From positions 62,001 through 126,000 of the forward strand of contig JBCCXL010000007.1 of the NCBI GenBank assembly GCA_039191605.1: a stretch of 64,000 nt of DNA, given 5' to 3'. The notes beneath the pieces were generated by a model. That model had not been told where the DNA came from. It saw only the letters and a program-made list of their open reading frames with translations, and ran no database searches. A program made the translations under genes and the position numbers. Positions 37,353 to 44,379 of this stretch are shown in pieces; the first letter of the stretch is position 1, and the number at the start of each line of letters is the position of its first letter. The stretch is from JBCCXL01 sp039191605. GTDB lineage: Bacteria; Acidobacteriota; Thermoanaerobaculia; Multivoradales; JAHZIX01.

Positions 37353-37404
37353 GGGCCAAGTGATAGGCCCAAGTGATAGGCCCAAGTCACGGGCCTAAGT
37401 CACG
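37353..37404. repeat. Four tandem 13-bp repeats
   Basis: Four adjacent units: GGGCCAAGTGATA, GGCCCAAGTGATA, GGCCCAAGTCACG and GGCCTAAGTCACG. They lie just before the terminator hairpin of the second protease. Similar GGCCC/AAGT-type short repeats appear in other intergenic spots of this window (for example 60652-60668). Confidence 0.7.
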
Positions 37405-37429
37405 GTTCAGACTTGCTGCCAAAAACAAC

Positions 37430-37451
37430 GACCCGGGCCAAAGCCCGGGTC
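37430..37451 (-). terminator. Intrinsic terminator of the second serine protease
   Basis: On the minus strand, GACCCGGGC-TTTG-GCCCGGGTC is a 9-bp stem with a 4-base loop, followed by GTTGTTTTT. It is the counterpart of the hairpin at 35332-35353 and has a better T-run. Confidence 0.85.
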
Positions 37452-37508
37452 GCCCTCAAGGAGCCTAGAAGGCTCAATGCGGGGTGGGGTACCCCGAATT
37501 CCTACTCC

Positions 37509-39011
37509 TCAACGGCAGCGCTTGACGCGGCGGCCGCGGCAGCGGTTGGAGCAGCAGTCGCTGTTGGTGGAGCAGAGCGAGCGACGGGGCAGGCAGGTGG
37601 GGCCGCCGGTGCCCGGATCGAGGAATTGGGACACGGAGCTGTAGGTGACGGCGAAGGCGCCGTCGACGGTGCGGTCGTCGTCGTCGCAGGTGGTGGAGGG
37701 GGTGGCGCCGCAGGAGCCGAAGAGCTGTCCGACGACCTGGCCGCTGCTGTTGAGCACCGGGGATCCGGAGCTGCCGCCCTCGGAGTCGCCGAGGGTGGCG
37801 TCGCTGTAGATGAAGTTGCCGCGGGGCAGGGTGCCGCAGGTGCCGGCGGTGGTGTTGACCGACTGCTCGCTATAGGCCTGCGGGGAGCCCGCCGGGTGGC
37901 TGATGCGGTAGAGATCGGCGCCGCTAGAGAAAGCCACCGCGGCGGTGGTCCAGCCGAGGAAGGTGCTGCCTGCGGGGGCCGCGGAGTTCAGCTGCACGAG
38001 GGTGAAGTCGGTGGTGGCGCTGGTCGCCAGCAGGGTAGAGCCGTTGACCACCGGCACGGAGCCCGGCGGGAAGAACTGGGTGCCACAGCTGGAGCCACAG
38101 CCGACGTCCCACTGGAAGTAGGCCTCGAGGCTGGCGGCGGAGGCCGCGGTGTCGAAGCAGTGGTTGGCGGTCAGCAGATGCGGGGTGCCGGAGCTGGCGG
38201 TGTCGTTGAGCAGGCCGCCGGAGCACAGGAAGGTGCTGCTGCCGATGTTGTAGAGCAGGTAGGCCACGCCGTCCTCGGCGGGCTGAATGGCGCTCGGGAC
38301 GCTGGCGCAGTTCTTGTTGGTGATGCAGCTGTCGTTCCAGGGGCAGAAGGCTTCCTGGTCAGGAGCGGTGGCACCGAAGGCGTAGCGGTCGCCGATGTGG
38401 GCCACGTGGCCAACCCGGAACATGGCCCGAGATTCCTTCTCGACGGACGTGGCCGGCAGATGAACCTGCAGAGAGATGCGCTCACCGACGATGGTGTTGG
38501 TCCACAGCACGCCGGCCTCGTCGGTGATGTCGCCGGTGGTGTAGGGGCCGGAGACGTGACCATGATCGCCGAAGACGTAGAGCTCAGCGTTGGCGGCCAG
38601 GTCGACCTCGTCGAGGCGCAGGCGAAGGGCGGTGGCGCCAGGGGAGCGGAAGCTGCCGGTCCAGATCACCTGATCGTCGCTGAATACGGTGTTGCCGTGG
38701 GACTGGTTCTTGAGCCCCTTATGGAAGGTCATGTCGGCATCCGCACCAACGCCGAGCCACAGCGGGCCGTTGGTGGGCTTGTCGGCCTTGAGGGCGGCGA
38801 GCCTCTCGGCGGGAACCGCAACCTCGTAGTCCACAGCTTCGGCAGAGGCGAAGGAGGTGACCCAGGCATAGGTTTCGGCGGTCTGGTTGATCCGCTCCGC
38901 CTGATCCGGACCGAAGGTGGTGAGAGGCATCACCTCAGCAGCGAAGGCCGGCGCGACGAAGAGCGCGGCGGCGAGAAGACACAGAGCAAAACGAAGAGAA
39001 AACTTGGACAT
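37509..39011 (-). CDS. Secreted trypsin-like serine protease with knottin-like tail (copy 2)
   Basis: About 500 residues and closely similar to copy 1 along its whole length. Signal peptide LCLLAAALFVAPAFAAE; predicted triad His284 (LTANHCF), Asp335 (TDFTLVQL) and Ser417 (GGSSGSPV) at the same numbers as copy 1. The C-terminal tail is C-X6-C-X5-CC-X3-C-X7-C with the same STNSDCCSNRCRG core but a more basic last loop (RRVKR instead of WWIFK). The ATG at 39011 follows AGGAGG. Long open frames on the opposite strand are codon-bias shadows. Two copies with different tail loops suggest different binding specificity, which is inference. Confidence 0.9.
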   Translation of the reverse strand: MSKFSLRFALCLLAAALFVAPAFAAEVMPLTTFGPDQAERINQTAETYAWVTSFASAEAVDYEVAVPAERLAALKADKPTNGPLWLGVGADADMTFHKGLKNQSHGNTVFSDDQVIWTGSFRSPGATALRLRLDEVDLAANAELYVFGDHGHVSGPYTTGDITDEAGVLWTNTIVGERISLQVHLPATSVEKESRAMFRVGHVAHIGDRYAFGATAPDQEAFCPWNDSCITNKNCASVPSAIQPAEDGVAYLLYNIGSSTFLCSGGLLNDTASSGTPHLLTANHCFDTAASAASLEAYFQWDVGCGSSCGTQFFPPGSVPVVNGSTLLATSATTDFTLVQLNSAAPAGSTFLGWTTAAVAFSSGADLYRISHPAGSPQAYSEQSVNTTAGTCGTLPRGNFIYSDATLGDSEGGSSGSPVLNSSGQVVGQLFGSCGATPSTTCDDDDRTVDGAFAVTYSSVSQFLDPGTGGPTCLPRRSLCSTNSDCCSNRCRGRRVKRCR

Positions 39012-39115
39012 GAAGTCCTCCTGAGAACCGGCGAGCGATCTGTACACCGCTCGGCTAAGATTTCGAAGCCCTAAGGCTTCGGGATCGAGACGCGCCGTAA
39101 GTGACCTTGGCGTTC
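39012..39115 (-). promoter_or_regulatory. Conserved structured 5' leader of protease copy 2
   Basis: Counterpart of the copy 1 leader. It contains CGAAGCCCTAAGGCTTCG, a perfect 7-bp stem with a CTAA loop (plus-strand reading), and CGCCGTAAGTGACCTTGGCG. The first stem is better paired here than in copy 1. Confidence 0.45.
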
Positions 39116-39469
39116 AGGGGAAGCTCGGTGACAACGCACCGAGATAGAGCATCGCGAGACCTTAAAGTCAGTTGTTCTCGCGACTTGAGCTTTCCACTTT
39201 GAGGTAGGGCATCGGTAAAAGTCGATTAGATAATCATTGAATGATAATAGCTTATCAATATCGACTTCTGCCGGCAACCCACGTAGACTCTGGAGCCGAC
39301 CGAGGCGACAGGAAGAACATCTATCGGTCATCCCACCGCGACGCGCTAAAATGTCTATCTCATCGTGACGGCTCGAGGTGAGAGTGCGCTCAGGATACAG
39401 CTCTCCGGATATCAAACCAGCAAAGGCCGCTCTTGGCCTCGAGACGATCGAAGAAGAGGAATATCGAGA
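39116..39469. other. Divergent intergenic region
   Basis: Between the second protease (minus) and the MerC-like gene (plus). No gene seen. It is AT-rich around 39220-39270 and contains the duplicated GATAATAG...ATCAATATCGA block. Promoters for both flanking genes probably lie here, but no hexamer pair is convincing. Confidence 0.4.
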
Positions 39470-39910
39470 ATGAAGCTTTCACTCCCCTGGAATACGACGA
39501 GCCTCGCTGACGGGATCGGTATTTTGGGTGCAACCCTCTGTGCCCTGCACTGCGTCGGCTTTCCGATTCTGCTGGTGCTCGGGTCTGTGCTGCCGGCGTC
39601 TTTTCTCTCTGGTGAAGCCTTTCATCAGGCGATGCTTTGGCTCGTCGTCCCTGCTGCCGTCATTGCCTTCAGCTTCGGCTGCCGAGTTCATCGGGATCGC
39701 TGGGTTCTCATCTTGGGCGTGATCGGCGTTGTTGGCCTGGTGGCCTCGGGCACGGTGTTGCACGACGTGCTGGGCGAAACCGGAGAGACGGTGGGTACCT
39801 TGCTGTCCGCCGCGATCTTGATTACCGCCCATGTCCGCAATCACAGGCTCTGTCGTGCCGCGGCTTGCCGCCATGAAGACGCCGAGGAAGCACCCAGCGG
39901 AGCTGCTTGA
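39470..39910 (+). CDS. MerC-domain small membrane protein
   Basis: About 146 residues with four hydrophobic segments. The first holds the family pattern LGATLCALHCVGFPILLVLG, whose Cys pair resembles the metal-binding site of MerC mercury transporters. A second Cys/His-rich end (HRLCRAAACRHEDA) follows the last segment. Chromosomal MerC-domain proteins without a mer operon are common and their substrate is usually unknown; no merA, merR or merP is nearby. The ATG at 39470 follows an AAGAGGA site; the open frame upstream would add 35 residues with no membrane or signal character. Confidence 0.82.
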   Translation: MKLSLPWNTTSLADGIGILGATLCALHCVGFPILLVLGSVLPASFLSGEAFHQAMLWLVVPAAVIAFSFGCRVHRDRWVLILGVIGVVGLVASGTVLHDVLGETGETVGTLLSAAILITAHVRNHRLCRAAACRHEDAEEAPSGAA

Positions 39911-40014
39911 TCTCCCTCGTCATTACGAACTGATTGCCCAGGGTTTGATCCTTTAGGACCTGGGAGAGGGGGACCTTGTTCTCCAAGACTCCGTTTCCCT
40001 GAGCCTTACTCGGT

Positions 40015-40100
40015 GTTCTCAGAACGCTCTGCTCTTACAGTGTCCTAGTGTTCTCAGAACAACGCCCTGTGTTCTTAGAACGACCCTGTGTTCTTAGAAC
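40015..40100. repeat. Four copies of an 11-bp palindrome GTTCTYAGAAC
   Basis: GTTCTCAGAAC occurs at 40015-40025 and 40050-40060; GTTCTTAGAAC occurs at 40071-40081 and 40090-40100. Each is a perfect inverted repeat around one central base. Start-to-start spacings are 35, 21 and 19 bases. They lie in the 238-base gap between two convergent genes. They could be binding sites of a dimeric regulator, a set of small 3' hairpins, or a repeat family. Confidence 0.75.
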
Positions 40101-40148
40101 GACATAGCGATGAAGGCTGAGGGCTCGCCTAGCGAGCTCGCCCGCCGT

Positions 40149-42551
40149 CTACTGCTGCCCTTCGCGGATCGCCAGCAGCGGATCGAGCTTCGCTGCCCGC
40201 CGGGCCGGCAGTGCGCAAGCGAGGATCAGAGTCACTAACAGGATCAGCCACGCGATCCCGGCGCTCACCGGATCCGAAGCATTCACTCCGAAGAGCAGGT
40301 GCTCGATGCTCTTCACGAGGATAAAGCTGGCCAGCACTCCGAGCACCGTGCCTCGAAGGAACAGTCCGAGACCCTGGCCCAGCACAGCGGTGAAGAGATC
40401 TCTGGGGCGCGCTCCGAGGGCCTGGCGAATACCCATTTCCTGGGTGCGCTGGGCGACCTGGTAGGAGATCACCGCATAGGTGCCGAAGGCCGCCAGCAGC
40501 AGGGCGAAGGCGCCGAAGGCGGTGAGGATATGGCTGGTGGCCTGCCGCTGCCACTCTACGCTGGCCACCCGGCCGTCCATGGACATGGTGTCGAAGAGGG
40601 GGATATCCGCATCGACGCTCTGGATCGCCGCGGTGATCTGGCGCTCGAAGGCGGGGCCCTCGAGAGGGGTGCGGAAGGCGAAGTAGGTATCCCCGGTGAA
40701 GTGCTGGAGATGAGAGACGTAGAGGTCCAGGCTCGCGGCGCCGGTGCGGCTTTCGCTGCGGACGTCCCCCGCGACACCCACCACCGTCAGCCAGGGATTG
40801 TCAGAATCCGGCGGGCCGAGCTTGAGGCGCTGGTCGAGGACGGAGCCCGGTGGCCAGAGCCTCTCCGCGAGGCGCTGGCTGATGACGGCGACGGGGCGTG
40901 ACCCTTCCCGATCGGCGCTAGAGAACTCCCTACCTTTCCGCAGGGGAATGGCCATGACCTGGAAATACCCTGGATTGACCGACTGGAGGTGGACGAAGGG
41001 GTTGCGCTCCTGCTCCTCCAGCGCCTGCCCTTCGAGGGTGACGGTGAGCTTGGTCTCGCCGTCCAGGCCGGCGAGGGGCAGGTTTTGGTTTGCCGCGACC
41101 CCTTCGACGCCGGGGATCTGCGCCAGTTTGGGCAAGGTCTGCTCATAGAAGGGGATCAGCTGACTGGTTTCGTTATAGCTCCAGTAGGGAGGATCGATCC
41201 TCACCGTATAGAGATTCTTGGCGTCGAAGCCGAGATCCTGCTGATCGAGAGCGAGGAAGCTGCGGATCATCAGGCCGGCCCCGGCCAGGAGCACTAGGGT
41301 CAGGGCAATCTCGGCGGTCACCAGGATGCCGCGCAAGCGGCCCCCGCGGCGACCGGCAGCCCCTCGCGCCCCTGCCCTTAGCCCGTGACTGAGAGCAGCT
41401 CGGGAAGACCTCAGGGCCGGAACTAGGCCGGCGAGCACGCCGGAGGCGAGAACCAGAGCGGCGGTGGCGGCTAGCGCCATCGGATCGAGGCGAATCTCCA
41501 GGAAGGCCGGCAGCTGTGCCTGGACGAGGCTCCGCAACAGCCGCAGCCAGCCGTCCGCCAGCAGCAGGCCGAGGCCGCCGCCGAGGCTGGCGAGGACCAG
41601 GCTCTCCACCAAGAGCTGGCGGATCAGCTGGGAGCGCCCGGCGCCCAGAGATGCCCTCACCGCCATCTCGGCCCGGCGTTCTTCGGCGCGGCCGAGCAGG
41701 AGGTTGACGGTGTTGACGATGGCGATGAGCAGCACGAAGGCCACCGCGCCGACGAGGGTCAGCACATAGGGTCGAGCCGGTCCGACGAAGGAGTCGCGCA
41801 GCGGCACGACCTCAAAGCGCAGACCTCGATTGAGCTCCGGGTTTTGCTGCTCCCACCGCTGGCTCCAGCCGTCGAGCTCCTGCTGCGCCTGCTCGAGGCC
41901 GACCCCCGGAGCCAGGCGGGCCACGACGGAGTGGCGGCGGCCATCGAGGCCGTAGTACTCGGTCACTTGACGGTAGAGCTCGATTCCCGGGGGGAAGCTG
42001 GTGCCCGGAGCCAGCACACCATCGACGACGTAGGAGCCACCGTCCAGAATCACGGTGCTGCCAACGATGTCGGGGTCACCGCTGTATTGCCGCTGCCACA
42101 AGCCATGGGTCAGGACCACTCGGTATTGGCGAATGAAATCCTGGACGGCGTCATAAGGCGCTCCGAGAACGAAGTCAGCTCCCAGGGTTTGGAAGAGCTG
42201 GGTCGTTCCGATGGCGCAGGGGGCCGCTTCGGGAGGGCCATCGCCGGTGAGGTTGTATTGACTCAGGTAGTAGGCCGCCACCTGCTCGAGGCTCTCGCTC
42301 TCGCGCTGAAGATCTTCGATCTCCCGCTGGGTGATATGACCGGACTCGGTGCCAATGAAGGATTGGATCCTCACCAGCCGGTCGGCGTCCGGGAAAGGCA
42401 GGGGACGCAAGAGAAGAGTTTGAGCGAGGCTCAGGATCGCGACGTTGACGCCGATCCCGAGGGCTAGAGTGAGCACCACGATGGCGGCGAAGCCCGGTCT
42501 GCGCTTGAGCCCCCGGAGAGCGAAGCGTAAATCTCGAAGCAGCTCAGTCAC
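40149..42551 (-). CDS. ABC-type orphan permease (ADOP type), second copy
   Basis: About 800 residues with the same duplicated MacB/FtsX layout as the permease at 17.1-19.6 kb: N-terminal anchor (FAAIVVLTLALGIGVNVAIL), a periplasmic domain, FtsX core (FVLLIAIVNTVNLLLGRAEERRAEMAVRASLGAGR), second anchor and domain, and a last FtsX core (LLLAAFGTYAVISYQVAQRTQEMGIRQALGARP). No ATPase is encoded beside it. The start is taken as GTG at 42551 because a perfect AGGAGG precedes it by 8 bases; an upstream in-frame TTG would include the ribosome site itself. Substrate unknown. Confidence 0.9.
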   Translation of the reverse strand: MTELLRDLRFALRGLKRRPGFAAIVVLTLALGIGVNVAILSLAQTLLLRPLPFPDADRLVRIQSFIGTESGHITQREIEDLQRESESLEQVAAYYLSQYNLTGDGPPEAAPCAIGTTQLFQTLGADFVLGAPYDAVQDFIRQYRVVLTHGLWQRQYSGDPDIVGSTVILDGGSYVVDGVLAPGTSFPPGIELYRQVTEYYGLDGRRHSVVARLAPGVGLEQAQQELDGWSQRWEQQNPELNRGLRFEVVPLRDSFVGPARPYVLTLVGAVAFVLLIAIVNTVNLLLGRAEERRAEMAVRASLGAGRSQLIRQLLVESLVLASLGGGLGLLLADGWLRLLRSLVQAQLPAFLEIRLDPMALAATAALVLASGVLAGLVPALRSSRAALSHGLRAGARGAAGRRGGRLRGILVTAEIALTLVLLAGAGLMIRSFLALDQQDLGFDAKNLYTVRIDPPYWSYNETSQLIPFYEQTLPKLAQIPGVEGVAANQNLPLAGLDGETKLTVTLEGQALEEQERNPFVHLQSVNPGYFQVMAIPLRKGREFSSADREGSRPVAVISQRLAERLWPPGSVLDQRLKLGPPDSDNPWLTVVGVAGDVRSESRTGAASLDLYVSHLQHFTGDTYFAFRTPLEGPAFERQITAAIQSVDADIPLFDTMSMDGRVASVEWQRQATSHILTAFGAFALLLAAFGTYAVISYQVAQRTQEMGIRQALGARPRDLFTAVLGQGLGLFLRGTVLGVLASFILVKSIEHLLFGVNASDPVSAGIAWLILLVTLILACALPARRAAKLDPLLAIREGQQ

Positions 42552-42653
42552 CGTGCAGTCCTCCTGCAAGTTCTTCTAATTGGGCCTTGTCTCTGAATCG
42601 ATCTAGGCTAACAGGTCAGCAGCGAAGCGACGGTGTCGTCTCGCACCGCACTG

Positions 42654-42681
42654 TTGCTTCGTGCTTCGTGCTTCGTGCTTC
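42654..42681. repeat. Heptamer tandem repeat (GTGCTTC)
   Basis: TTGCTTC followed by three perfect GTGCTTC units. It lies between divergent genes, about 170 bases upstream of the quinone oxidoreductase. It is a short slippage-prone tract with no other feature. Confidence 0.7.
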
Positions 42682-42847
42682 GTCTCGCTTCATAGCAGGT
42701 CTGAGTTGAGGGAAAGGGGCCAAGTCCAGTCTTTCGCTCCGGGAGCATTGCCGCAGAATGCTCCTCGTGATCTCGTGCTCTGACGATCTAGTCATTGAGC
42801 CCTGCAGAATCCGGATCACCACAGAACCTAGATAAGGAGTCTCCCGG

Positions 42848-43816
42848 ATGCGCGCTGTCCTGCCGTCTTCGCGAAAAATCCCAACCCTCGGCCAGCTTCC
42901 GGATCCCGCAGCGGGTCCCGGTGAGGTGCTCATCGAAGTTGCGGCGACAGCGCTGAATCGAGCGGACCTATTGCAGCTGCGCGGGGCTTACTCGCCACCC
43001 GCCGGGGAAAGCCTGGTGCCGGGGCTGGAATGCTCGGGGCAGATCGCGGCGCTAGGGCCGGGAGTGGAAGGATGGGGCGTGGGGGACCGGGTGATGGCGC
43101 TGCTGACTGGAGGCGGCCATGGGGAGCAGGTGGCGGTACCGACGGGGCAGCTGATGGCAGTACCGGAGGGCCTCAGCCTAGAGCAGGCGGCGGCGCTGCC
43201 CGAAGTGGGAGTGACGGCGTGGACCAATCTGGTGCACGAAGGCCAGCTGCAGGCCGGGGAGACGGTGTTGATCACCGGGGCGGCATCGGGGGTGGGCACC
43301 TTCTCGGTGCAGCTAGCCCGGGAGCTGGGAGCGCGGGTGCTGGTGGCGGGGCGCAGCCGAGAGCGTCTGGAGCGACTGCGGGAGCTAGGAGCCTCAGGGA
43401 CGGTGCTGCTAGGAGAAGGATTTGAGGACGAGGCTCGCCAAGTAGCGGGGGAGCAGGTGATTCAGCTGGTGATGGACCTAGTGGGTGGCGAGCACCTGCC
43501 TCGGTCTCTGAAGGTCCTGGAAAACCGAGGGCGACTAGTGCTGGTGGGGCTGCTAGCGGGGGTGAGGGCGGAGCTGGACTTGGCGGATCTGATGCGCCGC
43601 CGATTGGTGGTGCGCGGCTCTGTGTTGCGCAGCCGAAGCCGGGAGGAAAAGGCGCAGCTGGTAAGAGCCTTTGCCGACTTCGCGCTGCCTCGTCTGAAGG
43701 ATGGTCGTCTACGACCGGTGGTAGATCGGGTGCTGCCCTTCGAGGAGATCGCGTCCGGCTACGAGTCGATGCTGGCGGGTGGGCTTTGGGGGAAGGTGGT
43801 GCTGAAGTTGCGGTAG
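42848..43816 (+). CDS. NAD(P)H:quinone oxidoreductase, PIG3-like MDR family
   Basis: 322 residues of the zinc-free medium-chain dehydrogenase/reductase group. Visible motifs are LNRADLLQLRGAYSPP (typical of the PIG3/TP53I3 branch), VPGLECSGQIAALG, VGVTAWTNL and the nucleotide-binding VLITGAASGVGTFSVQLA. The zinc-ligand pattern of alcohol dehydrogenases is absent. It probably reduces quinones with NADPH in the cytoplasm. Length is normal for the family. The ATG at 42848 is preceded by AAGGAGT. It appears to be a single-gene unit. Confidence 0.92.
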   Translation: MRAVLPSSRKIPTLGQLPDPAAGPGEVLIEVAATALNRADLLQLRGAYSPPAGESLVPGLECSGQIAALGPGVEGWGVGDRVMALLTGGGHGEQVAVPTGQLMAVPEGLSLEQAAALPEVGVTAWTNLVHEGQLQAGETVLITGAASGVGTFSVQLARELGARVLVAGRSRERLERLRELGASGTVLLGEGFEDEARQVAGEQVIQLVMDLVGGEHLPRSLKVLENRGRLVLVGLLAGVRAELDLADLMRRRLVVRGSVLRSRSREEKAQLVRAFADFALPRLKDGRLRPVVDRVLPFEEIASGYESMLAGGLWGKVVLKLR

Positions 43817-43955
43817 TGGCTGAGCCGATGGAGCCGAATTCTGTGATTCTGTGTTGAAAGGCTGGCGAAAGTTCTTGACCAGGCGATGGCTGGAAGTTAT
43901 CTTCTGGATCCCTGATTAATGCTGATTCAGCATGATTGCAATGGAGTGACACCTC

Positions 43956-44150
43956 ATGAAGAAACTCGCTACGAAGCTCGCCATTCTCGCTCTACTCGCC
44001 GCTCCGCTGGCCCTCGTTCCGGTGACGGAAGCCCCCGCTGGGCAATACACCTTAGAAGAAGTCGCTGAGGCCTGCGACAACGCCTACGATCGGGTCGATC
44101 AGTTCATCGCCTGCGTCAACAACGTTTGCGGGTTCTACGGCTGCGACTGA
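43956..44150 (+). CDS. Small secreted cysteine-containing peptide
   Basis: 64 residues, unrecognised. A clear signal peptide (KLAILALLAAPLALVPVTEA) precedes a mature part of about 35 residues with four cysteines spaced C-X12-C-X4-C-X4-C, ending GFYGCD. A GGAGTG site lies before the ATG and a strong terminator follows at 44227-44259, so it is a complete single-gene transcription unit. The size, export signal and even number of cysteines suggest a disulfide-bonded secreted peptide. Bacteriocin, signalling or structural roles are all possible, with no evidence between them. Confidence 0.75.
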   Translation: MKKLATKLAILALLAAPLALVPVTEAPAGQYTLEEVAEACDNAYDRVDQFIACVNNVCGFYGCD

Positions 44151-44226
44151 CGCTCGTATCTGGAAGCCCGTCTAGAGAAGCTCGTCCCTCGCTGAGATCT
44201 GAGGGATATCTGAGGGATGATATTGA

Positions 44227-44259
44227 AAGCCCGGCATGCGCTAGACGCATGCTGGGCTT
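44227..44259 (+). terminator. Terminator after the small Cys-peptide gene
   Basis: AAGCCCGGCATGCG - CTAGA - CGCATGCTGGGCTT forms a 14-bp stem with one G-T-type mismatch and a 5-base loop, followed by CTTGCATT. It lies 76 bases past the stop. Confidence 0.8.
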
Positions 44260-44379
44260 CTTGCATTGGGGTGAGAGCGCGGGTTACGAAACCGATCCCA
44301 TTTCGCCTGTTGGTATAGCCTTTGTCTCAGTTTCCCGAGATCTTGATCCCTCTTTCCGGCCGCTCGAGAGCTATTGGAT

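Noticed and set aside
37353..37404. CRISPR-like array
   Set aside because: Units are directly adjacent 13-mers without spacers, and no cas gene is present.
37413..39074. Plus-strand open frame of 553 codons over protease copy 2 (and a similar one over copy 1)
   Set aside because: Gly/Val/Ala-rich shadow of the protease. The minus-strand protein has a signal peptide, a catalytic triad and a terminator.
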